A stretch of DNA of 64,000 nucleotides from Alphaproteobacteria bacterium (lineage in GTDB: Bacteria; Pseudomonadota; Alphaproteobacteria; JAUHZC01). The translations under genes were made by a program, and so were the position numbers. Below the pieces are notes generated by a model. That model ran no database searches, was not told where the DNA came from, and was given only the letters and a program-made list of their open reading frames with translations. The DNA is taken from NCBI GenBank assembly GCA_023898725.1, contig CP060236.1, positions 996,501-1,060,500 on the forward strand, in the 5' to 3' direction. Below, piece after piece: positions 17,598 through 27,263 of the stretch (position 1 is the first letter of the stretch; each line of letters starts with the position of its first letter).

Positions 17598-18125
17598 ATG
17601 TATGTCATGAGCACCCTTCGCCCCTGGGGAGAAACACCTCCTAAACACGATCCTCGTACAACAATAAGCTTTCAGTTTTGGCAGTTGCAAATGCTCTGGA
17701 GACGCAAGGTTGAATCCGCCCTTGAGGCCCATGACCTCACACTAATGCAGTATCATCTTTTGGCTGGGGTTGATTTTTTGAGTCACGATGGCGTTCCCGT
17801 CAACCAAGTGAGTCTCTCCACGTTTCTTGGATCAGCTCCTGCCATGACATCACAGGTTTTAAAAATCCTTACAACAGTTAAAAAACATGTCGCCCGGCGC
17901 ACCCTAAAAGGGGACTCCCGTGCAAAGATCGTGAAGTTAACTCCTCTTGGTGCCGTTAAGCTTCGGAAGGGAAAGGAAATTATTGAGCAAATAAATAAAG
18001 ATGTTTTTGGCGTTTTACAAGCAGCTCAGGTCGACTTTCAACAATGTATTACCTATTTAACCTCTACAATTGCGGCGCACGAAGATACAAACGTTTCGCA
18101 AGCAATACCCCCAGAAACGTCATAG
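17598..18125 (+). CDS. MarR-family transcriptional regulator
   Basis: A winged-helix MarR protein of about 175 residues. The helix-turn-helix region is VNQVSLSTFLGSAPAMTSQVLKIL, with the wing around RTLKGDSRAKIVKLTPLG, and dimerisation helices at both ends. The start is uncertain: ATG at 17598 or 17607, since none has a clear ribosome binding site, and the TTG at 17568 is less likely. It probably represses neighbouring or envelope genes; the ligand is unknown. Its last 62 bp overlap the end of the PAP2 gene on the other strand. Confidence 0.82.
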   Translation: MYVMSTLRPWGETPPKHDPRTTISFQFWQLQMLWRRKVESALEAHDLTLMQYHLLAGVDFLSHDGVPVNQVSLSTFLGSAPAMTSQVLKILTTVKKHVARRTLKGDSRAKIVKLTPLGAVKLRKGKEIIEQINKDVFGVLQAAQVDFQQCITYLTSTIAAHEDTNVSQAIPPETS

Positions 18126-18762
18126 ACCCTCCCAAGAAAACATCGCTCAAATAGTGACCGCCCTCGGCAATACGGACAACACTCATCACAAGAGCATAGA
18201 CAACACCACCACAAATCCAAAGAGGTTCGCGCGAACGATCAAGGAAAACACCCACAGCCATCACAAACATGGCCAATGCCACATGACCACTAACAAAGGA
18301 TCCGTATTGCTTACTCAGCCCTGTAATGACATAGGCTGCTGAAAACGGGTAATCCCCACCAAAGATAATGGTCTGACTTGGGCGCGGCCTTCCCCATTGA
18401 TCTTTCAAAAGAAGATTAATCCAAACACCGGGAATAGCAGCATACGATACGCAAAAATAAAGTCCTTCTCGGAAACGCTCTTTGTTTGGCTTGAAAAACG
18501 AAAAATAGAACATATGAGCAAGCCCAACGATAGCCAGAATCTTGGCCATCACAGGTATGGAAAAATGCAAAAACCGAATAATTCCGCTCTGTTTTCCCCA
18601 AAAATTTCTTGTTTCAGGTATATAAAAAAGTCTTGCAACGTAAATATCGATTTCAGGCCAAACAATAAAAAAAATAGATATAAATAAAATAACAGTTATT
18701 AATGCGTATATATTTCTTTGTAAATATTGTGTTTTTTGTTCTATTTTCGACGTACTTTTCAT
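18064..18762 (-). CDS. PAP2-family membrane phosphatase
   Basis: The 232-residue protein has about six membrane segments. The three phosphatase motifs are visible: KDQWGRPRP (motif 1), SFVSGHVA (motif 2, catalytic His) and VVRIAEGGHYLSD (motif 3, with Val in place of the usual Ser before Arg). Substrates of this family include undecaprenyl pyrophosphate, lipid A phosphates and phosphatidylglycerol phosphate. Two long hydrophobic helices before motif 1 resemble the lipid A phosphatases LpxE/LpxF, but that is inference. It is divergent from parC and convergent with marR, with a 62-bp overlap. Confidence 0.85.
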   Translation of the reverse strand: MKSTSKIEQKTQYLQRNIYALITVILFISIFFIVWPEIDIYVARLFYIPETRNFWGKQSGIIRFLHFSIPVMAKILAIVGLAHMFYFSFFKPNKERFREGLYFCVSYAAIPGVWINLLLKDQWGRPRPSQTIIFGGDYPFSAAYVITGLSKQYGSFVSGHVALAMFVMAVGVFLDRSREPLWICGGVVYALVMSVVRIAEGGHYLSDVFLGGSMTFLGVLLAKRLYLRAPQL

Positions 18763-18826
18763 CGATGTACATAAAATACCAATTGGCCAATCTTATAACA
18801 ATTTTACTTTAGCAACAAGTTTTGGT

Positions 18827-21094
18827 ATGAAAAAGATAATGTTTCTCTCTATTGTTCACGTGCCTGACGAACAAAAACATCAAAACTCTGGAAAAATTCG
18901 CGACGTTACCCTCAAGTCAGCGGTAAGTGAGCGTTATTTAAGTTATGCTCTGTCAACCATAACAGCCCGCTCACTGCCTAGTGTGTGTGATGGATTAAAA
19001 CCTGTTCACCGGCGCATATTATTTGCAATGCATGAATCAGGAAACTTCCATTCGCGGCCACACCGTAAATCAGCTAACGCCGTTGGCTATGTCATGATGC
19101 ACTTCCATCCTCATGGAGACAGTGCGATTTATGATTCGCTCGTGCGCATGACGCAAAATTTTGTTATGGGAGCTCCTCTCATTGAAGGACAAGGAAACTT
19201 CGGAAGCATTGATGGCGATAACGCTGCTGCCATGCGTTACACAGAATGCCGATTGACTCCTCTTGCTGAAGCCTTGATGGTTGGATTGAATGAGGATGCC
19301 GTTGATTTTGTTTCCAACTATAATGGGCAGAAAAAAGAACCACGCGTACTCCCCAGTCGTGTGCCCAATCTTCTTCTCAATGGTGCCATGGGAATTGCCG
19401 TGGGGATGGCAACAAATATTCCTCCTCACAATCTTCAGGAGGTATGCAACGCCTTACGTCACCTCATTAAACATCCCGAAACACCTTGCAAAACCTTGAT
19501 GAAGTATGTTGTTGGGCCTGACTTCCCAACAGGGGGCGTTATTGTTGAGTCTCCGGAAAGTCTTGCAGAAACATATGCAACCGGACGAGGATCTATTCGC
19601 GTGCGAGCCAAATGGGCAGTGGAGCCACTCAAAAATGGTCAGTACGCCATTGTCGTGAGCGAAATTCCTTTTGGTGTCATGAAATCTCGTTTAATTGAAA
19701 AAACAGCTGAGGCTCTGCTCAATAAAAAGCTACCGTTATTGGGAAATATTGCTGATGAATCTGCTGCTGATATTCGCATTATTCTAACACCCAAAACACG
19801 CACCACCGATCCTGATGTATTGATGGAGTCACTCTTTAAACTTACCGAACTGGAAACACGTTTTAGCGTAAATATCAATGTGCTGAATGAAAAAGGTACA
19901 CCTGGCGTTATGAGTCTTAAGGGAGTTATGCAGGCTTTTCTTGCACATCGTTATCATGTGTTCATTCGCCGAACACACCATCGCTGTGCAAAAATTGCAG
20001 AACGCCTCGAGGTCCTTGATGGGCTCTTGGTTGTCTATCTCAACCTTGACGAAGTCATTGGCATTATACGCACAGAAGATGAGCCAGCTGATGTCTTAAA
20101 GACACGCTTTGTACTAACAGACCTACAGGTAGAGGCTATTCTCAACACACGCCTCCGGGGGTTACGTAAACTAGAGGAAATCAAGCTTACGACTGAGCAA
20201 AATCTTTTACGTGCCGAACAAAAGAATCTGCAGGAAATTCTGGGAGATACGCATCTGCAGTGGCGGGCAATCGATGAGGACTTAGCCGATCTTTCAAAAC
20301 AGTTTGGTACCCCACGACGCAGTATGCTTGCAAAAGCACCTTCAGATATTATCATTGATGCAGATGCTTTCATCGAAAAAGAACCTGTTACGATTTTATT
20401 TTCAGACCATGGATGGATTCGTACCCATAAAGGGCACGGCGTTGATGTAAAGGATTTACGGTTTCGCGAAGGAGATTCCTTGGCGTACTTTCTTGAGGCA
20501 CAAACAACTGAAAAACTAATCATTATGGTATCCGATGGAAAATTCTACACAATCGGGGTAGATAAACTTCCAGGAGGGCGTGGCTTTGGAGAACCGCTGC
20601 GTGTACAGCTTGATTTATCTGCAGAAATACAAATTGTGCACATGTTTATAGCCGCGCACCCAGATAAAAACGCAAAGCGCCTTCTCGTTGCAACTGATGG
20701 CCGTGGCTTTAGTGTATGCGAGAAAGATCTTCTTGCACAAACACGCCAAGGCAAGCAAGTTATGAAAATTCCCAAGGGCGTCAGGGCACTAAAATCTCTT
20801 CCCCACACAGGAGACACTGTTGCTATTTGTGGTTCCAATCGGAAGATTCTCTTTTTCCTTCTCAGTGAAGTTCCTCTTCTGCAGCGCGGACGAGGAGTGA
20901 TTCTTCAAAAATACACATCACCGGAAACAACAGTGACAGATGTCACACTCATTAATGCTCATGAAGGCCTCACCTGGAAGGGACGCAGCGCGGAACGCCC
21001 CTTTAACATAGGGCTGTGGATGGGGAAACGAGCATGTGTGGGACGAACAACCCCTACGGGATTTCCACGATCCGGAAAATTTGACGAGTCGTAA
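18827..21094 (+). CDS. parC: DNA topoisomerase IV subunit A
   Basis: The ParC subunit cuts and rejoins DNA to unlink replicated chromosomes. The 755-residue protein shows ERYLSYALSTI, DGLKPVHRRILFAM, the QRDR segment HFHPHGDSAIYDSLVR with a serine at the quinolone-contact position and Asp instead of Glu four residues on, and the catalytic tyrosine in AAAMRYTECRL. The short C-terminal part ends with VGRTTPTGFPRSGKF, a ParC-type rather than GyrA-type tail; long six-blade GyrA repeats are absent. parE is not in the window. The first ATG is used, but ATGs slightly downstream cannot be excluded. Confidence 0.92.
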   Translation: MKKIMFLSIVHVPDEQKHQNSGKIRDVTLKSAVSERYLSYALSTITARSLPSVCDGLKPVHRRILFAMHESGNFHSRPHRKSANAVGYVMMHFHPHGDSAIYDSLVRMTQNFVMGAPLIEGQGNFGSIDGDNAAAMRYTECRLTPLAEALMVGLNEDAVDFVSNYNGQKKEPRVLPSRVPNLLLNGAMGIAVGMATNIPPHNLQEVCNALRHLIKHPETPCKTLMKYVVGPDFPTGGVIVESPESLAETYATGRGSIRVRAKWAVEPLKNGQYAIVVSEIPFGVMKSRLIEKTAEALLNKKLPLLGNIADESAADIRIILTPKTRTTDPDVLMESLFKLTELETRFSVNINVLNEKGTPGVMSLKGVMQAFLAHRYHVFIRRTHHRCAKIAERLEVLDGLLVVYLNLDEVIGIIRTEDEPADVLKTRFVLTDLQVEAILNTRLRGLRKLEEIKLTTEQNLLRAEQKNLQEILGDTHLQWRAIDEDLADLSKQFGTPRRSMLAKAPSDIIIDADAFIEKEPVTILFSDHGWIRTHKGHGVDVKDLRFREGDSLAYFLEAQTTEKLIIMVSDGKFYTIGVDKLPGGRGFGEPLRVQLDLSAEIQIVHMFIAAHPDKNAKRLLVATDGRGFSVCEKDLLAQTRQGKQVMKIPKGVRALKSLPHTGDTVAICGSNRKILFFLLSEVPLLQRGRGVILQKYTSPETTVTDVTLINAHEGLTWKGRSAERPFNIGLWMGKRACVGRTTPTGFPRSGKFDES

Positions 21095-21328
21095 TTTTTT
21101 ACACAAACACCTGCACTACGAATGCCGTGCACAAAGATAGTTCTCCTGCAGCAGGCTATTTTTAGGCAGGGCTTCTTCATGCGCATATATTGGACTACGG
21201 TTTGGGTATCTATTTTAGTGAATTAATCTCATTTATAAATAAAAAACATTTTAATTAAATTTTTCTAAAATATTAATATTTGATATTATTTTTTTATAAT
21301 TTATATTTTATAAAAAACTTTTCAGTCA

Positions 21329-23044
21329 ATGAGTCCCGGTCTTTTTCTTTCGCTTATTCTTGTTTTTTCTCAAAGCTCTTTTCTCAATAGTAGCAATCTC
21401 TGCGATAGCAAAACTTCCTCCACCAAACGTAAGAGGGATAATCTCCCCTTATCACACGATCGTGTGGATTCTTATTCCTCTCGTACACGGCTGAAAACGG
21501 CTCATGAGAATTCTTGTCATGTTCTCAAAGATTGCAGCAATTATACCACCGTAAAAAGAAGTATTTTTTCAAATAAGTTAGCTCAAAATACACCAAAGCC
21601 TTTACAGGCCGAGACAGGCAATGAAAATTCTCCCTGTCATGCACTAGCTTCATCCCCGACTCCTGTATCGGGACAAACCTCCCTGCTAGCAAGTGTGTAT
21701 CTTCCCCTGACAGAAGAGGAAAAATCAGAAAAAACATTTTCTAGCAACCTCAGTTTTCTCTCCCCCGCAAAAAGAAAACCTCTGCAATACGCACAATCTC
21801 TCTTTGAGCATATTTGTGGAGAGATTCCGATAAAGCCCTCTTTTTCATCCCCTCTTGTATCAAGGAGAAATCCAGAATCAAGAAAATTTCAACAGTCCTC
21901 AAATCAACGCATTCTGTTCGAACACTATACAAACTTTCTCCACATCCTCAAAATCGAAGCACGAGAAGTTGTCCGCCACTCATCTTATGTCACTGAATCT
22001 GATGAAGGATTGCGCACCCGAACCTTTAACCTTGCACAAAGTTGGATGAAATTTACCGATGATGCTGCTGTGACGGCCACGTTATCACATATTGTATATC
22101 CAGAATCTGCGATTCCTTTGTTTTCTCCCTTGACGCATACACACCTAAAAGGGAAATTTACTGAAAAATTTCCAGAAATTCTTGTGTTAAATCTTCTTCG
22201 AAGAGATGGACTTCTACACTTCCGTAAAAAAGATCGGATCATTTCTGATTCTCATGCGCGATCTATGCATGCACTTATTGAAAAAAATGAAAGCATTATA
22301 GAAAGTGAAACCTATGCATTTGGCAAAGACACCCTTGTGTATGCTGCACGCAAGGAAATTATGCCTCTAATGATTCCTGGGATTATAAATAAAGATTGGA
22401 TCAAAGAACAACAACGTGATTGGGTCGATGCCTTTCAAAAATATGAAAAAGAAATTTCTGTGGATGGTATTTTTATCTCTCGCAGAAAGGTAGAAAGAAA
22501 ATTCGCACGCAATTTGCTATCTTTTTGTCTGCACACAACGGCAACAAACAAAGATCAATCTCTTGAGTTTTATTTTCCACTTGCACTATTCTTAGACCCG
22601 GATACTGACTACACAGCTCAAATATATCTGTTAAGACAAACATTGTCCTCAGGACGAGCACCCAAAAATATATTTCCTGATGGGTCTGAGGAAGTGGGCC
22701 ATGCTCATCATGTGTGTCAGGCAAACTTCTCTTCTATCGTCATTCTTCCCAGTAGTTTGCATAGAAAAAGTATCCATCCTTACAGCAGCACACCTTCTGC
22801 AATTGATCGCACGATGTTTGACGGCATAAGAAAAGTCGCCTATCAGACGTTTGGTAGAATGCTTATAACCCAAGAAAAAACAACTTCTCATTCTGTCCCA
22901 ACATACCTCTTATCTTCTCACCTCCCGGGAGAGACAAATCTTGAGGATCAACCTGCTGGTTCTTTTTTTGCAAAAATTCAAGTTGCAGCAGAAGCCCCCA
23001 CACACGCAAGAACATTTATGCACAGTGATGATCACCAGGCTTGA
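21329..23044 (+). CDS. Secreted protein of unknown function (571 residues), possible effector
   Basis: I do not recognise this protein. A hydrophobic N-terminus (LFLSLILVFS, residues 5-14) suggests export. Residues 20-190 are Ser/Lys/Pro-rich and probably disordered. From about 195 to 540 there is folded-looking sequence with helices such as NQRILFEHYTNFLHILKIEA and DWIKEQQRDWVDAFQKYEKE, and strands SLEFYFPLALFLDP and FSSIVILPSS. No catalytic motif could be assigned. About 230 bp of very AT-rich DNA precedes it, and no Shine-Dalgarno sequence is visible. Size, export signal, disordered start and lack of known homology fit a host-directed effector, but this is inference. Confidence 0.6.
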   Translation: MSPGLFLSLILVFSQSSFLNSSNLCDSKTSSTKRKRDNLPLSHDRVDSYSSRTRLKTAHENSCHVLKDCSNYTTVKRSIFSNKLAQNTPKPLQAETGNENSPCHALASSPTPVSGQTSLLASVYLPLTEEEKSEKTFSSNLSFLSPAKRKPLQYAQSLFEHICGEIPIKPSFSSPLVSRRNPESRKFQQSSNQRILFEHYTNFLHILKIEAREVVRHSSYVTESDEGLRTRTFNLAQSWMKFTDDAAVTATLSHIVYPESAIPLFSPLTHTHLKGKFTEKFPEILVLNLLRRDGLLHFRKKDRIISDSHARSMHALIEKNESIIESETYAFGKDTLVYAARKEIMPLMIPGIINKDWIKEQQRDWVDAFQKYEKEISVDGIFISRRKVERKFARNLLSFCLHTTATNKDQSLEFYFPLALFLDPDTDYTAQIYLLRQTLSSGRAPKNIFPDGSEEVGHAHHVCQANFSSIVILPSSLHRKSIHPYSSTPSAIDRTMFDGIRKVAYQTFGRMLITQEKTTSHSVPTYLLSSHLPGETNLEDQPAGSFFAKIQVAAEAPTHARTFMHSDDHQA

Positions 23045-23108
23045 TTTCTTATACTATTGATGCTGTCGTTAATCTATTTTTTTGATGGAACCACTTAATT
23101 CCTGCTTT

Positions 23109-26100
23109 TTATCGTTTTTTTTCTGTTTGAAAAGTTCCTGGTAAAGCAATAGGCTTTGTTTCGGCATTCATGCCTTTACTCTTGACAGGTAAAGAGGCAC
23201 TATCTTCTTTTTCATCCGTCTCAGATTTTTTTTCCCGAGAGGCATTTTTTTCAGCACGAGATGAATCACTAAATATTTTTTTCAAAAAACCAGGAGTTAA
23301 GGCACTAAGTGGATTGCTGGTAATCACAGGGTCGCTGTACTTTCCCTGCACAGCAAAACTAAACGCCACAAGCCCCTGCCCTGGTCCACCACTTAAGATA
23401 TGTCCAATAATGGGAATATATCCGACCGCCGTATTCAGACCATAGGCAGGAATGAGCGTTCCTGTAATATCAAGCAGTTGGGTATCAAGCTCTATCGTCC
23501 CCTCATACGTAAAGCCAACACTCGCGCTTGCTGCGCGCCCTTGAACAAGGTGCAAAACATCATCATGGTAGCGAAATTGTCCCGTCACCGAACTTAATAC
23601 AATACCTTCTTTTTTATCAGAGAATAATTCTGTAATTGCCGTGGGTGAAAGAACTTTCAACAGCCTAATAACAGGAGGAGCATCTGCCAACACTAAGTCT
23701 TTCATGGTGTAGCTACCTTTCCATCCCTTATTTCCATCAGCGCGACGCTTCAGATCAATTTCCACCTGGGAACTTTTTACCTTCGTATCCACTTCTAGGG
23801 CGGCAAAGAATGATTCAAGGTTTTCAGCTGTGATCTTGTAATGCAGCTCTTTTTCCTGGGTGCGTGCGGCATCAAAACGAAACAGATCAACTCCACCGTC
23901 TTTAGGGCGTGATCCTTCAAGGTTTCCTCCAACCAGTGCGCCATCCTCAAAGGTGATTGCGCCACCGACATTGGTCACAAGAGATGTGTTGCCATAATCG
24001 ACTTTATCAACTGTTATTTTGATTTTATGCTTATGCGATTTTGCGTCTGGTTTTTGATCATCATTTTCTGAGGCCGAAATTATACGTATCAATTCTTTTG
24101 CATCAAGGTGGTGAATACGGATCTCAGACTCCAGAATCTGTTGATGGAGCCCCATCAACACACAGTCTACGTGACCTTCTGGATACTGCAGCTTCATCGA
24201 GGCTCGTTTTAAAGAGCGAGCGTCGATATCCCACTGCGCATCAGCCTCACAGTGAATGCGTTCGCTCTCCAATAATTGAATCCTGTTAATGCGATGAACC
24301 ATATCACCGATCATCGCTAATTCGAGTTGCAGGACGGCTGCCTCATCGTAGGGCTTATGAAGCTTAACAAGAGGAATATCAAGTAAAACAGGCGTCAAGT
24401 TAAGCGTCAAGTTAAGCGTACCATCTGCTGTTCCTTGGGCACGATGAAAAAATTGCCTTTTAAGAGTGAGGGGAGCCTTTCCAGAAATAACACCTCTCAG
24501 TTGGGGTACAAAGTTTATGATATGCTCATCTGTTATAGACGTTGCAAGGGTAATGTTTTTCACTTCTTTTCCTTCAGCGCTTGCTTCATCAGCAATGAAG
24601 TTCTCTTTGATTTCAATCATAGTCTCTTCACCAAGAACAGATCCACTTCCCTTCAAAGCAATACCCGCATCTTTACCTTTATTGGAAATGCGTACATCAA
24701 ATGTGCCTTTTTCAAGAGGAATACTGATTTCTGGGCTTAGTTTTTTCATAAAAACATCCGATGCGTGACCTATGACTTGGGCTTGAATATCTTTCGGAGT
24801 CAGATCATTCTGCAGAGGGAATGAAAGCATTAGGTTGACCAAAGATTTCCCCGAAAAATTCTGCGGATCTATAGAGTATTCATCCATAAAATGTAAGGGC
24901 TTCTCATTTGCAAGCACAAGCGCCGCACGCAAATCCGTATGAATACCGATGGTCACATCAAGATACTGACGCGCATCCTGAAAACCCCGAATAATCACCT
25001 CTCCCTCCCGCACTTCAATAGCTTCTGTGCGGCCTGAGGTAACCTTAAGAGTAAATGTCTTGCTATCAAAAGGTCCAGATGCGTTGATATCAGTCACAAG
25101 AGGCATATTATCCATATACTCAACAGAAGCATCCTGAAGAACTGTATGCCCTTGAATATTGGCAATTTTATGATGAGAGGGTGTGAAAAACGATGAGGGT
25201 GATATCCTGTCAGTTATTCCTGTGTTCTTTACCGTGTAATCAGCATTTAAGGTAATTTTTGGGATACTCCCTTTATGAATATTTGTTGTAATCCACGTAC
25301 GTGCATCATCCCCCAGACCCACCGGCCAAACATCCCGTAGCTGAGAAAGATCAAGCTCTGTACCTTTGATGCTTACTTTTCCTACTAGTTCTTTGCGATG
25401 CTGTTCATAGGGAGCATTGATATGAAGTGCAACGCGCCCCTGAGGAAGAGAAATATCTGTATTTTCAATAAATAGGCCCTTTATTCCCAAACTTCCTTTG
25501 ATTCGTGCAGCCAAAACTTTGTAAGGTTTCTCGTTTATTTCGGGAATTTTTAGTGTGCCCTTTTCTATATGCACGTCTGTGAAAAGCTCCTGGAGGCCTT
25601 TTTGAATATGCCACACCACTCCTATTTTTCCAGATAGCGGAAGCGTTATACGTGACAAATATTTTTTGCCTTCTACAGGCATATACCTCTCACAAAAACG
25701 CCATACATTCATATGCTTTTTCGGTGTAAATGTTTTCATTAAAGCAGAAACTTTCATACGCAGACCGTCATGACTGACACACTCAACCGCACAACTTTGA
25801 GATCCACCCAAAGGAAGAGTTGCTACCGCACGCATGTAATCTTTGGTTTTGTGGGCCACAACAGTCAGCAGCATCGTTTTCCTTGTGTGGGGGTCACGCA
25901 GCGTTATCTTTCCTTTATGGATACTAATATCCGTAATTTGATCAATGCCGCCTAGAAATTCTTCCCAGTCGAATGAATTGGGCCGTTTTTCATGAATTGT
26001 GGAGTCCGGTAAATCAAGAGTAAGATCAAGATTATTGATGCCAATCAGCCCCGGCAAAAAATGCAATCTCAGAAGGTTTGTTAGCGGAAAGTGTAACTCA

Positions 26101-26498
26101 AGCTGAGGGATTGTTGTTGATGGCAAGTGTGACGCCGATGATTCAAAATAGGCATTTTTTGTTTGCGCAACAAAAGCACGCGCGGCTGTATTCCATGTGA
26201 TTACAAGACTAGAAAGGCTTACCTTATATCCCGGCACCCGCGATATAAGGGCTTCATTCAGGTAAGCTGGTGTTTGGGTAAACGTAAGCGGATTATGGGA
26301 AATATAGGCAATCACACCGACAAGCAATGATCCCGTAAAACAAAAAAATAGTACTGCGACCTTAAGCGCGCGCGCAACCCAGCTGATGATTTTTTCTGCA
26401 ATGAATGTCCTTATGAGGGTGACTAGAGAATCAGCGGGCTGGGTAAGATCCTTCTGAAGCTTAAGTGGTTCCCCTGCGAATCTTCTTTTTTTTACCAC
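23109..26498 (-). CDS. AsmA/YhdP-like inner-membrane-anchored protein
   Basis: The 1129-residue protein has a basic cytoplasmic N-terminus, one membrane segment (about residues 46-68, VAVLFFCFTGSLLVGVIAYI) and a very long periplasmic part rich in beta strands. The C-terminal region (about 985-1070: YEGTIELDTQLLDITGTL, TAVGYIPIIGHILSGG, then NPLSALTPGFLKKIF) is typical of the AsmA-like C-terminal domain of YhdP/DUF3971 proteins. Such proteins are thought to bridge inner and outer membrane and carry phospholipids. The last 60 residues are Lys/Glu-rich. With mlaA-mlaC this gives the window two lipid-transport systems. A short 12-bp tandem duplication encodes LNLTLNLT at about 24400. Confidence 0.85.
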   Translation of the reverse strand: MVKKRRFAGEPLKLQKDLTQPADSLVTLIRTFIAEKIISWVARALKVAVLFFCFTGSLLVGVIAYISHNPLTFTQTPAYLNEALISRVPGYKVSLSSLVITWNTAARAFVAQTKNAYFESSASHLPSTTIPQLELHFPLTNLLRLHFLPGLIGINNLDLTLDLPDSTIHEKRPNSFDWEEFLGGIDQITDISIHKGKITLRDPHTRKTMLLTVVAHKTKDYMRAVATLPLGGSQSCAVECVSHDGLRMKVSALMKTFTPKKHMNVWRFCERYMPVEGKKYLSRITLPLSGKIGVVWHIQKGLQELFTDVHIEKGTLKIPEINEKPYKVLAARIKGSLGIKGLFIENTDISLPQGRVALHINAPYEQHRKELVGKVSIKGTELDLSQLRDVWPVGLGDDARTWITTNIHKGSIPKITLNADYTVKNTGITDRISPSSFFTPSHHKIANIQGHTVLQDASVEYMDNMPLVTDINASGPFDSKTFTLKVTSGRTEAIEVREGEVIIRGFQDARQYLDVTIGIHTDLRAALVLANEKPLHFMDEYSIDPQNFSGKSLVNLMLSFPLQNDLTPKDIQAQVIGHASDVFMKKLSPEISIPLEKGTFDVRISNKGKDAGIALKGSGSVLGEETMIEIKENFIADEASAEGKEVKNITLATSITDEHIINFVPQLRGVISGKAPLTLKRQFFHRAQGTADGTLNLTLNLTPVLLDIPLVKLHKPYDEAAVLQLELAMIGDMVHRINRIQLLESERIHCEADAQWDIDARSLKRASMKLQYPEGHVDCVLMGLHQQILESEIRIHHLDAKELIRIISASENDDQKPDAKSHKHKIKITVDKVDYGNTSLVTNVGGAITFEDGALVGGNLEGSRPKDGGVDLFRFDAARTQEKELHYKITAENLESFFAALEVDTKVKSSQVEIDLKRRADGNKGWKGSYTMKDLVLADAPPVIRLLKVLSPTAITELFSDKKEGIVLSSVTGQFRYHDDVLHLVQGRAASASVGFTYEGTIELDTQLLDITGTLIPAYGLNTAVGYIPIIGHILSGGPGQGLVAFSFAVQGKYSDPVITSNPLSALTPGFLKKIFSDSSRAEKNASREKKSETDEKEDSASLPVKSKGMNAETKPIALPGTFQTEKKR

Positions 26499-26660
26499 TA
26501 AATTATCCCGCCTAATCTTTATAATAGTAACACATATTGTCCTATTAATTAAGTCTTTGAGCGTTACAATTCATATTTTTGCAAAAAAAAATAAGCTGGA
26601 ACTTGATTGAAATCTATCCTATTCTAACGTTCGATTTTTACATACTATGGAGGTAGCTTA

Positions 26661-27116
26661 GTGTCTCAATCCTTTGAAAATAAAAACACACCTATCAATG
26701 ATTCCGTCGTTCTCCTGGCTCATGACTACCGACCAAGTGATAATGAAGATTTTATGAACCCAACAATGCTGGAGTACTTCCGGCAGTGCCTCCTGCGTTG
26801 GCGCGATGAAATCATTGCTGAATCAGCCGAAACTATTTCTCATCTTCAAGAAGAAACCATCAACGAGCCCGATCTGGCTGATCGTGCAACCAGCGAAGTG
26901 AATCGCTCTTTTGAGCTTCGTACGCGTGACAGGGGGCGCAAATTGCTCATTAAAATTGATGAAGCCTTAAGTCGTATCGCTGACAAAAGTTATGGGTATT
27001 GTGAAAAAACCGGCGAGCCGATTGGTATTGGCAGACTTGAGGCACGGCCAATTGCCACACTAAGTCTTGAAGCGCAAGAGTTACACGAAAAATCTGAACG
27101 CTTGCATAGTGAGTAG
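26661..27116 (+). CDS. dksA: RNA polymerase-binding transcription factor DksA, zinc ligands mostly lost
   Basis: DksA binds the RNA polymerase secondary channel and, with ppGpp, adjusts rRNA and amino acid promoters. The 151-residue protein starts at GTG behind a strong GGAGG. The coiled-coil runs from about residue 35 to 105 with the tip DLADRATSE. The C-terminal finger reads YGYCEKTGEPI...ARPIATLSLEAQEL: only the first of the four zinc cysteines remains, the others being Thr, Ser and Ala. This zinc-free pattern is common in alphaproteobacterial DksA. It is divergent from the AsmA-like gene across a 162-bp AT-rich region. Confidence 0.94.
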   Translation: MSQSFENKNTPINDSVVLLAHDYRPSDNEDFMNPTMLEYFRQCLLRWRDEIIAESAETISHLQEETINEPDLADRATSEVNRSFELRTRDRGRKLLIKIDEALSRIADKSYGYCEKTGEPIGIGRLEARPIATLSLEAQELHEKSERLHSE

Positions 27117-27263
27117 ACTCGTGATAGAAAGCACAAGAAGGGTTCATTGCACACGGGTATGCGACGACCTTATAGCTCTCACACACTGTCTATGTATATA
27201 CAACAACATAGAGAGCCCTACTTGGAAAAATCACCTTAACACAATCGAGTATTGTACACACAC

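Noticed and set aside
24396..24422. Short tandem duplication in the AsmA-like gene as a regulatory repeat
   Set aside because: It is in frame and encodes a repeated LNLT in a beta-rich region; a simple coding duplication explains it.
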